A stretch of 64,000 nucleotides of DNA. Source: Lophium mytilinum. Its lineage: Eukaryota; Ascomycota; Dothideomycetes; Mytilinidiales; Mytilinidiaceae. A program made the position numbers and the translations under genes. How positions within the stretch are numbered: the first letter of the stretch is position 1; every line of letters begins with the position of its first letter. The stretch lies in contig MU004184.1 of NCBI GenBank assembly GCA_010093605.1, positions 825,897 to 889,896 on the forward strand, written 5' to 3'. The notes beneath the pieces are model-generated. The model made no database searches, was not told the DNA's origin, and worked only from the letters and a program-made list of their open reading frames with translations. Below, piece by piece: positions 9,327 to 20,787 of this stretch.

Positions 9327-11321
9327 ATGCTTCCACGAGCATTCAACCCGAGGAGTCTAGCAAGTGTATCCCGATTGGCCCCATGGACATGCGCGTCCTG
9401 CAAAATTCGGGCCACCACAGCTCGCCCATACTCTGCGCAGACACAGGTCGCTGAGAAGCCGTACTATATTACCAGCCCGATATTCTATGTCAATGCTGGT
9501 ATGGAGCTCCTCAGTGGGAACTTGTGTCTCTTACTAACCTTTATCAGCTCCTCATGTCGGCCACCTGTATACAATGGTCCTCACGGACATCCATAAACGA
9601 TGGCAGCTTCTGCAGGGCAAAAAGGCAATACTGTGCACTGGGACAGATGAGCATGGCATGAAGGTGACCTATATTGCTCATCCTAGTCAATTGATTAGGC
9701 CATGCTGATTCCATGTTTGGTAGTAGATACAACAAGCCTCTGCAAAAGCCGGCATGGAGCCAAAACCGTTTTGCGACAAAGGCGCCGAAGTCTTCAAAGT
9801 AGGCTGCAAAGACTGCCTGATGCAACATCTCCTTTCTAATACTTGCATAGAGCCTTGCGCAGAGAGCCGAGATCCTCAACGACCATTTCGTACGAACGAC
9901 CGATAAAGAGCATCGAGAAGCTGTGGAATACGCCTGGTTTCTGCTCCAGGAGGCCGGCTATATATACACAGCCAAGCATGAAGGCTGGTACTCTGTCAGC
10001 GATGAAACCTTTTACCCTCAGTCTACGGTACAGCTCTACCTTGAGCCTGCAACGGGTCGGAAGATTATGGTAGGCGGAGATACGAGACTTGCTCTCTGGA
10101 CTGGCTAACATGCGGCTAGACCTCAATCGAAACGGGGAAGGAGGTGGAGTGGACATCAGAGATAAACTATCACTTCAAACTATCGGCATTCAAGCAGCAA
10201 CTACTCGACTTCTACAAGCAGAACCCGAAATGGATAGTTCCCGAGCACCGCATGAAAGAAGTCGTCCAAGCCGTCGAGTCTGGGCTCGAAGACCTTTCCA
10301 TTTCGCGCCCCTCCGACCGTCTGACTTGGGGCATACCGGTTCCAGAAGACGAAAGTCAGACCATATACGTCTGGCTAGACGCGCTGATGAATTATGTCAC
10401 TAAAGCCGGCTACCCCTGGCCGCCTGGGAAGGAACAGGCTGGAGGCTGGCCGGCTGACTGCCAGGTCATTGGAAAGGACATTGTTCGCTTTCACTGTATC
10501 TACTGGCCGGCTTTCCTTTTGGCTCTTGGTCTTCCACTTCCAAAGCACGTCCTCACCCACGCGCATTGGACATTAGGCAAGGCAAAAATGGCAAAGTCCA
10601 CTGGCAACGTCGTAAACCCTTTCTTCGCAATCGATCGCTTCGGAATAGACGTCATGCGCTTCTACCTTGCCCACGATGGCGGTATAGTCGACGACGCTGA
10701 TTACAGCAACTACCACATCATTGAGCGGTACAAGCATACCTTGAATGGAAGCCTCGGAAACCTCGCTAGCCGCGTAATAAGAGGGAAAGGCTGGAACGTT
10801 AGCCGAGCTGTGAGGCGATGGGCCGCAACAACTGACGAGAAAGAATTTAGGGACGGTGCTGCACAGACCCATTACGTGGCTATCAAGTCTGCACAATTAG
10901 CTGTTCAAAATTGCATGGACGAGTTGGATGCTCGCGGCGCAGTGCAAGCGATCGTGCAGCTGATACAAACTGTGGGTAGCTCCCTTTCCAGTGGGCCGAA
11001 TATGATACTGATCTTGTACAGACAAACGCGTATTTCTCGAACTCGAGTCCGTGGAATCGAGTGAAAGAATCGGGCACAGAAGCTGAAGTGGACACGATTA
11101 TTTATCTCTCCTCAGAAAGTTTACGCGTTGCTGGCATCTTGCTTCAGCCGGTCATGCCCAACAAATCCGCTCTGCTCCTCGATATGCTCGGTGTCGACGA
11201 GAAGCATCGGTCCTTCGATTACGCAGAGCCGGGAAAAGACGCCGAGTACGGTGTCAGCAAAGTACCACTAGGGAAGGGGCTGGAGGGAACGCTTTTCCCG
11301 CCTCTCGACAGCAATCTATGA
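9327..11321 (+). CDS. MSM1: mitochondrial methionyl-tRNA synthetase
   Basis: Charges mitochondrial tRNA-Met. Six exons: 9327-9498, 9548-9663, 9727-9798, 9851-10069, 10120-10971, 11022-11321, giving 576 aa in one frame. The first ~40 residues are basic and Ser/Ala-rich with few acids, a mitochondrial presequence. Class I signatures are present: the HIGH-type motif HVGH directly after the first intron (residues 60-63), the TGTDEHG block ending exon 2, and the KMSKS-type motif KMAKS followed by TGNVVNPF near 10,585. The long zinc-binding insertion of cytosolic enzymes is absent, as usual for MSM1. The start at 9327 is the first ATG of the frame. Introns are 49-63 nt. Confidence 0.95.
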
Positions 11322-11434
11322 TACCATCTGCACCATAACCTGTAATATAGTCCTACAAACTTGTACAACAAACAATCCTAAGATACCTTTCCAGACACCA
11401 GATACCGAACACCTTTGCAGCCGTGAGACGCCCG

Positions 11435-14400
11435 TTACAATTGCTCAATTCCCTTTACGAGTCTCTCTAGACTCTCTTCTCCACCACTCTGCATGAAACC
11501 CTGAACAATCCTCGACCTAGCAATCAGTCAGTAACGTGCTATATGCCAGCTCCACGCAAAGAAGTTGAACTCACATATTCCCCACCTTCTCAGCCCCCAT
11601 TCGAGCCTCCAGTTCTCGACTCTTAACTGCTGCGACCTCCAAGACACCCTCTGGCACCTTCGCAAGCCTCGCAACATTCAGCCCGTAACTCCGATGCGCG
11701 ACCCCGTCACCGACCTCGTACAAAAACACAATCTCCTTTCCACCCTCCCTACTCTCCTCAAACTTAACATGCACATTCTTCAACTCCCCCGCAAAGCGTT
11801 CCTCAATCCTGCTCATATTCTGATAATGCGTGATGAACAGCGTCAACGCCTGGATATCTCTAACAACATAATCCAGCACCGCCTCCGCGATAGCCACACC
11901 GTCGAACGTGCTGGTTCCGCGCCCGAGCTCATCGAGAATGACGAGCGAGCGCTTCGTAGCGGATTTCAGGATGTCCGCCGTCTCGGACAGCTCGACCATG
12001 AAGGTGCTCTCGCCCTTGAGCATGTTGTCGAAGGCGCCCATGCGGGTGAAGACGGCGTCGAGCATGCCGAGCTTGGCGGATTCGGCGGGGACGTAGCTGC
12101 CGATTTGGCCCATGATGGCGATGAGGGCGCCGGAGCGGACGTAGGAGGACTTGCCGCCCATGTTGGGGCCTGTGATGAGGAGGGCGCGCGTGCCGTCGTT
12201 GCGGAGAGAGAGAGGATTCGGCACATAGGAGTCGAGGAGGAGTTGCTCTACCATCGGATGCCGTCCGCCGACGATGTCAAGCTCGATTTCGGAAGTGAAG
12301 GATGGCTTGACGTAGCCGGGCTGCGAGGCCAGTGCCGCGAGGGAGAGGAGAGCGTCCAGGGTCGCGAGGGCATGGACACAGTCGCGAAGTGTCTGGTACT
12401 TTGCTGCAATCTCGTCGAGGAGGGAGAGGAAGGCGGCATCGCAGGCGGCAGCGAGGGCCTCCTTGTGTTGATCACGCTCTCGTACCATTTTGACAACTTC
12501 TGGAGTGTGGAATCGAGACACTGCCTTAGTTCCACTGATCTTGGCCCACGATGCAGGGACGTTCTTAATCTCGTTATTTTTGACCTCGATGAGATATTCA
12601 ATGCCGGAGACGGTGACATAGTCAACTTTGCCCTTCTTGATCTTCGAGGCAGCTACCGCGCGGTGCTCGTTGAGCTCGTGCTCGACAGCTGCAATGCCCA
12701 TTTTACGTTCCATTACGTCCTCGGTTTCGTGCTCCTCGCGGAAGAAAGAGTACTTGTCGTCTTCCTTTGCCGCCTGTGGGTTGATCTTCTCCAGAAAGCT
12801 TACGATGTCATCCGATATCTTTGGCAGACTTGCAATAGCATCATTGATGACAGAGGACGAGAATCCAGCCTTATCAGGGGTGTCCACATGCGCGTACTCG
12901 TTGGCAATTCGTTGAAGTATCTGGAGCGCTCCAAGAAGCTCGGACCGGGTGCACTTTTTGTAATAGATGCGAATCAAAACTTTCTCGAGATCGACTTTGA
13001 TGTTTCTGAAAAGATGTTTCAGCTTATCAACGCGGATAGTATTCTCACCATCCTTCAGCTCTTCGACAGCCTCAATCCGCTGCTCTAATCGGGTTTTATC
13101 GAGAAGCGGCCGGCCTACCCAATTTCTGAGCAACCGGCGCCCGAATCGGGTTCTCGTCCTGTCCATGGTCCAGAATAAGCTACCTTTCTCTGTGTGGTCT
13201 GTCTGATTTTGATAAATCTCCAGACTCGACAAAGTGTTTCCGTTAAGAAGCATATGTGATCGTGCGCTGAACGGCTGGAAGTATTTTGTAAGATCGAAGA
13301 CATGCTCTAGTCCATACTCACTCATGTGAGTGATCATTGCGGAAAGGCATATAGTGACGTGCTCAGAGAGCTGGTGAGACTGGTCGAGAACAGCTCTTTT
13401 GCTATCAGAATCCGCATCAACGCCTTGTTTTACTTTACCAGCGTAGAAGTTGGTAATGTGACTGTAAGACTGCGCAGCCATTGTCTTCGGTTTATCGACT
13501 CGTTCTACTCGGGCTCTGTCGCCGAAGACATTCGTTTTACTTGCCGCAAGGTGCTGGATGAGCTTGTCCGTAGCTTTTGATAGATCTCCCACGATCAAGA
13601 ACTCGCATGGAGCAATGTGAAGGAGTCGTGTCTCAATCTCACTCCTCATGAAGCCGTCCTCAAAGTCATCGTATATGATATCGCCTGTAGCAGGCTGAAC
13701 AGCAATGATGCCCACTTGGACCTTTTCGTCAGTACCCCATCCTTTGGCATTGCTTTCCGTGAGACACAACAAGTATCCGGTGGTTGGTGCTGCGGCACCG
13801 GCTGCTGTATCCGGTCCCTCCAGAGTTTCTACATCATCAACGTACGTGCCTTTCGTGTAGAGGTTTGTTAGTTTGCGCACGAAAGGGGCATTTCGATTAT
13901 CTCCGGCTGCTTTCAGGGCTGCTGTTTCGATCTGACGAACAACGCCAACTTTATGATTTGCCTTGACTAGTCGTTTGACATGGACCTGGAGTCGATGCAC
14001 GGGAAAACTTGCAGAGGCGAACCGGTTGATGTGAGCTTCGGACGGATCTGATTCAGATTAGCACGACTATTGTTAGCTTCATGAACGAAGATGAATGATA
14101 GAACGTACGTTCATCGTATCTGAATTTGCCAGGAATGCAGACAATGCCTAGTTCCTTCGAGGCAATTCTTGCATCTTCTCCAAAGAACTTGAATTTGTAT
14201 CCGACCTCCATGACGATAATAGCATCCAGATGCTTGTTTTTTATCTCCAGGTATTGTTTCTCCATTGGTGTCAACTTTGAGCCATTCTTCTTTGCGGCAG
14301 CGCCCTTCTTTCCTTTTGTTGGCTTCGGAGGTACCTCCTCTTCTTCGCCTTCGTCGTCTTCGCCCTCTGGCCCTTGAGCGCGTTCCTCCGTCTCCTCTGA

Positions 14401-14991
14401 TATGAAATTATTCCTCCGCTTGATCTCCGCAATGCTGTCCGGCCTGCCTAACCTCTTGACAAATCGCTCATGGAGCTTTTCCTTGCGCTTTCGGTCTTCC
14501 AGGGTATCCTCATCCTCGTTCTCATCTTGAACTGGGGAGCTAGAGAATATGTATTTGGAGGTCCTAGCTGAGGCTTCAGGTCGTTTCGCTGCATTGACAC
14601 CCGCGGCGGACGCCTGGCCCAGCGAATTGCGATGCCCCGTAGATTCGTCCGCCATTATTCCGTTCCTCCCATTCGCCTTGTTGCCATCACTGACAATCTG
14701 TCGCGGTTTTTTGGGTACCGGAGATAGATCCTCGTCATCTTCCTCGTCTGGTATCCGCTTCCGTCGGGAGGGAATCTTCTGTGGTATCACAACATCTTCT
14801 TCGTCGGAGCTCGCAGTTAACGCGTCGTTTCTCGACTCGTTAGCGGGCGACGACGGAGAGACGGTCGGTGGCTTTGGGGCGGCGGTAGTTTTGGGCGTCG
14901 CAGAAGGTTTGGGCGTGAAGAAACTTGATATGGATTGCTGCTTCTTTGCCTGAGATGATGTGGGCTGCGACGAGCCTTTCGGGGGGGCCAT
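11435..14991 (-). CDS. MSH3: DNA mismatch repair protein Msh3
   Basis: Partner of Msh2 in MutS-beta, which recognises insertion-deletion loops. Exons 14109-14991, 11575-14047 and 11435-11516 give 1145 aa, normal for fungal Msh3. The N-terminus is disordered and carries a PCNA-binding PIP box (QQSISSFF, residues 18-25) and an acidic-basic linker. The MutS domain I mismatch-binding region ([18 protein letters not shown], then [12 protein letters not shown]) is of Msh3 rather than Msh6 type. The ATPase has Walker [14 protein letters not shown] and Walker [16 protein letters not shown], then a THY-containing switch. The last short exon restores the usual tail ([14 protein letters not shown]). Without it, the frame would stop early at 11571. 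The gene converges on MSM1 with 113 bp between stop codons. Confidence 0.96.
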
Positions 14992-15330
14992 CTGTGCGAA
15001 ATGTTGGCATCGAGTGGTAAATGCGACTAGGGGAGGTCGCTGGCGGAAGAGCTCGCGTCATTGGGATTCACGCAGTCACGTGACAGTGGCGATGGCCATT
15101 TTTAAACCCAAAACCAAATTATTATTCTGTGATGATCCAAAGGGAGTACACACTTAGCTATGCTCCAGATTTCTGTGGACGTGTTAGAGCATCAAAAGCA
15201 GTAGCAGAACAGTGCACACGGATTAATGGTGAAGCACTACGTCAAGCTTTCTCGATACTTCGCGCTACATGCGTATGCTTACTGAGTTGCAGTAATATCT
15301 CTAGCTAATATACATATCTGAAAGGCCGAT
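14992..15330. other. MSH3 promoter, 3' flank of the small gene upstream
   Basis: No coding signal seen. AT-richer toward 15,300. Confidence 0.5.
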
Positions 15331-15815
15331 TCAAAAATCTAAGAGATTGAAGGGTGGTTCCATAAGGGCCTGTGGATGCTGGTGTAAGATACTGAATCTT
15401 AGTTGCTCCAGTTCGTCCGCGAGATACCTCCTCTGCCATCTCCCCTTACGGCTAATTTTCGACATTTCGTACATGGTTCTGGACAAGTTCGCAATTCTTG
15501 CAGCTAGGTTGAATGGGTCAAGTCCTATCTGGCCATTGAAATATCTGTGGATTTTGCGGTACTCTATTATGACTGTTTTGTTCTCCTCAAAGCGCTATAG
15601 GAAGCGTTAGCATGGTTATGGGAGTTGCAGCATCAATTCTTGCACCCGCTTACAAAATGAGGATGCCAACGTTCCCAGATCTCGCACCATGCGCAACCTG
15701 GACAGCCTCCCCACATAGGAGGTAATAGAGCATTCTGTGGAGTCTGAAGTCCGAGAAACGGGAAAGGGTGGTGATGATGAGGACACGGGCAGCCAGGTAG
15801 TCCGCACGGAGGCAT
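15331..15815 (-). CDS. small spliced Cys/His-rich protein, unknown
   Basis: I do not recognise the family. Exon 1 (15654-15815, 54 codons) and exon 2 (15331-15594, 88 codons with stop) are joined by a 59-nt intron with GTAAGC donor, GCTAAC branch point and CTATAG acceptor, phase 0. Neither exon is striking alone, but together they make one 141-aa frame. Residues 1-53 are rich in Cys, His, Pro and Trp: GLPGCPCPHHHHP at 5-17 and CPGCAWCEIWERWHPH at 38-53, spacings that could bind metal. The rest is basic and helical in character (YRKIHRYFNGQIG, MYEMSKISRKGRWQRRYLAD). There is no signal peptide. It may be a short nucleic-acid-binding protein, but this is a guess. Confidence 0.6.
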
Positions 15816-18125
15816 TCTCAAAGAGAGAAACGAGAAATGGAGGAAACGTGAGCTGTATAGTGATTACTTAAGGTTTGGCTGCAAGATGTCAAACCGTCAT
15901 CAAGAATCAAGTAAAGCAGGCACTTGAAAAAAGAGATGCGTTCATGAACGAGGGTGCTCAGAGATACTTATTTGCCGATGTATGTTTACTGACTAACACC
16001 TGCATGGTGACTGCTGAATTGGATTGCAGACAAACAAATGGTAGCGGTGAGATCTAAGACGCCTCTGCAGCAACATTCGTGGTTGAGGAGAGGCGTAAAG
16101 ACCTTACTTTAGAGTCAGGCCCACAGTAAGGAGTGGTATGGTTCAGAGCAAACACGATTTCGAGTTCGGTATGTAACATGCGGCTGCTTGCTTGTGCGAC
16201 TTTGGTCCGAACTGTATGACAGTCAAACTTGAGTGAGTGGGAGGCGAAGCAAAAAAACGATGATTGCTAGATAGGAATCGCTTGCGTGGCGCCATGAGAG
16301 CATAGCCAACGATAGAAGGAATTGTCAAGAATATGCAAGGAAGTTTGAGATGGTAAGCACCAGTACCGCGTGAGACGGTCGGGTGGTTCGAGCGGAGTTG
16401 ATTGCTCGAGCCAAACAGACGCGCGGCGATTCTTGACTGAGCTTGTATGTCAAGTCCATAAGAAGATTCTAGCCACGAGATCTTGACTCTAGATGACCTT
16501 AGATGACCTTATCACGGTTTAGGTTCCTTACATTAGTAGTGAGGCGGGGGACGAAAAATTAGAGCGTGACATTGTAAATGGCGTATGATTATCACCGGCT
16601 GGGTTCTCTTGAGAGAAGCATGTACTGGTGCAAAAAAAAAAGGCAAAATAGACAAAAAGAAAACTGTGTATGACCACGCCAGGGGTCGCTATCACGAGGT
16701 TGTTAGTGATGATATCTTTGGCGCACATAGAAGATACTACTTACAACCTGGAATCTCTTGATTTCGACTGATCGTAGTCAAGCGCCTTGCCATTGGGCCA
16801 CGTGGCCGTTTTGGGTTCCTGGCGAAAATTATTCAGCCTATATTCCCTCTGAGTTGAGGGTGCAAAAAAATCGGGCTAAGCGGCTGGGGTATGATTGTTC
16901 CCACTTTCAACCTTTTCTCCACTTGGTTCATTTCCGGCTACCTGGGTACCAAGCCTCCGCATTAGTCTAGCATTGTGGGCGCTAGGTTCTGATACATATT
17001 CACTACGCAATACCAAGTAGCATAGTTACTGCGCCGCAATAGCCTCCATAGAATGTTTACTTCATAGCGAATATTGGATTGTTGCTACTACATCCTTCGT
17101 CTCCGGGCCCACTATTCTCTCTACTTACTCCACATGCATATATTAGACCTATCGGAAAAGCTTCTCCCAACGTGCAGAAGAAACAGTGTCATTTCAGTAA
17201 CCTGATCATACGAGTGCCCCCGTGACGCTTCCTTTACTCAAAGAAGTATGACAGCAAGCATGATATGTCATTCAGAGCCTTGATCGTGCGAGGAAAGATG
17301 CCTGAAAATACCTCATGGATCCGAGAGATCTGTACTGTCAAATGACTAACTACTTTGGGCTTTCTCGTGTCCGAATTTAGATGCTGCGCAGTGAACGAAT
17401 GAAGGACAACGAGGTGCCTTCTGGCAGCGTCAACAGATGCGACCCGGATGGCTCTAGTCTTTGGCCGCTTGAGAAAAATGGATTTACAGTTTTCGTTCAG
17501 AGGCTGCCTGAGGAGGGGGTCCCATAGAAGATGTAGGAGTGATCGTAATTACTGCTAGCCACGCCTAGGGAAATTCGAGTAGAAGCCACTGGGTCCCCGG
17601 GCGGAGCTACCAGGCGCATTGTGACGAGCAGCGGGAGAGAGGGTGGGGGCGTGACACATGGACACTGTTCCTAGTTACGATGTCGAGGCGTGCGTCCATT
17701 GAACGATCGCTAAGCTCTCTTGTCTGTGCTATTGAGCATGAGCGTATGGTATAATCCAGCTTCTCCTTATGCTAGATGTGCTTCAGTCGCTCTAGGGGCT
17801 GGTGACGTGTGTGTCAAGCGCGGGACCAGTCTATACCCTTCCCTTTGAAGAAGAATGAAGTAGGGTAGACGAGAGTTAGAGTATGGAAGTGAAGGTCTGA
17901 TAGTAGGAAACACCGAAATATGTCCACGACACTTTCAATCCAGAGAGTAGATGTAGAGGACCCGAGGTCGCTGATTGCTTCAGAGGCTAAATAGCCATCA
18001 ATCTTTTGAATGGTTTTATAGCCTACCATAAGGCACCAGAGTCCGGGTATCATGCCCAAATGCAACACATCGCCATTCCAAACGCCCAAGCAATGCAACC
18101 AGAGACTCCCCGCCTAGAAACAGCC
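15816..18125. other. gene-poor stretch
   Basis: 2.3 kb with only short frames (60-94 codons) lacking motifs or splice-consistent partners. A GGTTCGA string near 16,386 is not part of a tRNA. Nothing indicates a transposon. The 3' end is the 3' flank of the THOC5-like gene. Confidence 0.5.
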
Positions 18126-18999
18126 CTAGTTGTCCTGCTCAAATATCTTCGCAATAGGCTCCGCAGCCTCGATGAACTTCTCCAAGTCCCGATCAAGCTT
18201 CGCGAGGTCATCCTTCCGCTTCTTATTTTCAGCGATCAGGCCCTGCTTCTTCGTCAACAAGGCCTGCCGCTGCTTCTCCAACTCCCTTCTCTCGGCGTGC
18301 TCATGCTCGATACGTGCGACCATCAGAGCGTTCTCGTCAGCGTTGCTATGCTCGGGGAATTTGTCAACAAAGTCTTCAGCGGGAATGAGAGGGAGCTGCT
18401 GATACGTGTGACTATAGGAATTAGCTAGAATCCACAGAAGGGTCGCTTTCGACAAGCAAGTCAGAAACTCACTCATAGCCTTCACAGGCTCCAATCTCCC
18501 CCCTCAAATGCCTCTGCTCGTAATACAGGTTCTGCAGTTGCAGGTGCAGGGTATCGATTTCGTGTCTAGCCTCCGCCGTCGTCTGCTTCGTCTGCCGGGT
18601 ACTGAAGATTGCGCGTCGATTCAGATTGCGCGCCTGTATCAAGTACGCGTTCAACAGCTGCTGTTGTTTCGAGATCTCTAGCTCAACTTCCTTGGGTGTG
18701 GGCGAGCCGGGGTTTCGGGGATGCTGGTCGAGAAGGTCAAGCAGTACGAGGCATTGCTTGCGCGCTTCGTCTGCCTTGACGAGAACGGAGCGAAGGAAGG
18801 GGTCGGTGACAATCTCGTCGGCCGTCATTGTGAGGGTGTTGTCGGTGGAGCTGGCTGCTTTCACTGCGGGAGGAGGGTGAGAGGTTGAGGCGGATGCCTT
18901 TGAAGATGCACGGCTTCGTGCTATGTCGCTTTGGGACAAGGGCCCTTCTTGGATGATGCGCCCGCCGCTGCACTTGAAAATGGTTTTCATGTCGTCCAT
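18126..18999 (-). CDS. THO complex subunit, THOC5/Fmip-like
   Basis: Member of the THO/TREX machinery that couples transcription to mRNA export, acting in the nucleus. Exons 18473-18999 and 18126-18411 flank a 61-nt intron (GTGAGT donor, CTATAG acceptor) and give 270 aa. The diagnostic block spans the intron: LYYEQRHLRGEIGACEGY, then HTYQQLPLIPAEDF. This is followed by a long charged coiled coil (HAERRELEKQRQALLTKK onward, about residues 205-255). Fungal members are much shorter than animal THOC5, as here. The N-terminal half is Ser/Ala-rich. The gene is divergent from the unknown gene at 19415, with 415 bp between start codons. Confidence 0.85.
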
Positions 19000-19414
19000 G
19001 CCTATGGAAGGACCTTTTCAGTCTGTAGCCTGGAAACAAGCCTCTCCTTTCCCTGAATTGAGATCTTGGAAGGCACCTTGATGGCGTGGGAATTGATAGA
19101 TATGATCAGAATGGCTAGCGTCCTCGGCTGCTGGTGAAGTGAAGTCAGCAGGCAAAAAATATCAAGACGTTCATTCAGGCGACAATCATCACCACAAGAA
19201 CAGAGATGCGCAGGCGCAACTACGTTATACTGTCCCCGATAATCAAATAATCTGCTGCCCATCCATCAATAGAACCTAGGCTTTCATGGACACCAGCACA
19301 AGCTGCCTCTTGCACTCACCTTCGCTGCACCCTCCGACGCCCCCTTGAACTTACGACGCATCCTCCCTTCAACAATCATAAAGAAAAACCCTCGGGGAAG
19401 AGCTACTTCGCGAC
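19000..19414. other. bidirectional promoter region
   Basis: Shared by the THOC5-like gene (-) and the unknown gene (+). Pyrimidine-rich just upstream of 19415. No defined element recognised. Confidence 0.5.
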
Positions 19415-20032
19415 ATGAGTAGCGCATTCCGATCACTGAAAGTCCGCGCCATTAAACCCACCTATACAACCAAGTATAGCTCCATCTACGCCCAGAACCA
19501 AATTCTTGGAGATCGATCTCACCCTCTCTACAAGAAGACGATCCGGCGCTACGAACAACGCGACACTTCAGGTCTATGGTGGTCTGCTACTACACCGACT
19601 TTTGGAAAGAAGAAAGTTGTTAGGTCGTGGGTGTTAAGAAGGATTCGACAAGCATTCAGCGAGGCACTCGAGGCACGAGGGCTTGACAAAGATGGCAAAC
19701 CCGAGGCTGGAATAGGCAATGAGGCCCACGAGCAGAAGCTACTGAGTCTTTACGGCACACTACGCATTGGTGCGGACGACCGAGCTTCTACGGTGAAATA
19801 TGAGGAGCTTCGCAAGGAGTGTGATGAGCTGGTAAGCGCAGTCATGAATCTGTGCTCCCGTGACAAGAAGACAGTCGACTCAAGCTCGACAATCCCTCAG
19901 TACAGACCTCGCGAAGACCGTCCGAGCAGCTCTAGTGATGCTGGCCCTCAGTCAATAGTAGCCGCAATGGCTCCTAGCGTGCCGCGTGAAAAAAGGAAAA
20001 GACCAAAACTCAGAGACGCGAAGCCAGTCTAG
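19415..20032 (+). CDS. conserved-looking fungal protein, unknown
   Basis: Single exon, 205 aa. I do not recognise a domain. The N-terminal half is basic and aromatic (TYTTKYSSIYAQNQILGD, then RRYEQRDTSGLWWSATTPT), followed by a helical basic stretch (KKKVVRSWVLRRIRQAF). The start codon is the first in the frame, and the initial 20 residues (MSSAFRSLKVRAIK) are basic without acids, so mitochondrial import is possible. The C-terminus is disordered and ends in a basic cluster (REKRKRPKLRDAK) that could be a nuclear signal. These two readings conflict, so location is open. Confidence 0.7.
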   Translation: MSSAFRSLKVRAIKPTYTTKYSSIYAQNQILGDRSHPLYKKTIRRYEQRDTSGLWWSATTPTFGKKKVVRSWVLRRIRQAFSEALEARGLDKDGKPEAGIGNEAHEQKLLSLYGTLRIGADDRASTVKYEELRKECDELVSAVMNLCSRDKKTVDSSSTIPQYRPREDRPSSSSDAGPQSIVAAMAPSVPREKRKRPKLRDAKPV

Positions 20033-20787
20033 ATATAGCCGAGGAACCAATCGCACAGGACTTCTGGTTGATATGGATATCTATCAAGCAGTACTTCACT
20101 TTGTATCGCCGTCTCCAGACCCTTCTCTTGATTTGATCTAATAACCTACAAAGCGGTACTATCTGTCTTATACCCCTTCTTTGTGAACACGCTACTCAAA
20201 TAACGAACCAGTTTATATCATCAAAATTTTATAACCTCTCCTTTTTGTGCATAGTACACAGGTTGCTGTGAGAGCTGTTGTCTCTTTAGCTTGACAAGTG
20301 GAGTGCAAACGAGCCATCTATGATGGTAAGTATAAAGGGTACCAAAATCAAGCCCCTAAATGTAACATAAAGCTCGACATCGTGCCTCTCACATCGTCGT
20401 TCCTCGACACTAGCAGCCTCACCTCTCTTTACCTCAAAGTAAACGGATATCCCTACTCTAGCCATGAGCTAATCCTTACTCCAAAAGACCGTCTACCACT
20501 AGACAGGCCATGGCACTACTACGCAAAATTAGGCTTCAATGGGTTCCCGTTCGTCTTGACTAGCTGATCTAGGAGATGGATTCACAGCGCAGCAGCCTTG
20601 AGAGTCTCGAATACTACTCTTTCTACCTCCTGAACAGAATATGGCGTAGATGGAGGTTGTGTAGCTCCACGACGAGCATCCAACAGTTTAGTAAGGACAG
20701 CAGGTTGTACAATGAACGCTGCCAATCAAGTATAATTATACTTCGCATAGGGAACTGCCTGCATACCCCTCTTTCCACAGTATATCA
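20033..20787. other. intergenic between convergent genes
   Basis: 3' flanks of the gene at 19415 (+) and the protease (-). An 89-codon plus-strand frame at 20298-20567 starts with GTG, contains a GTAAGT string and has no family features, so I do not call it. Confidence 0.5.

Noticed and set aside
11565-13088. 507-codon plus-strand frame opposite MSH3
   Set aside because: It is the mirror of the MSH3 coding strand, with no motif or start context of its own.
16371-16420. tRNA-like GGTTCGA string
   Set aside because: No A box or cloverleaf could be formed around it.
15816-18125. Transposon remnant in the gene-poor stretch
   Set aside because: No terminal repeats, no transposase or reverse-transcriptase motifs, no repeat-induced composition shift that I can see.
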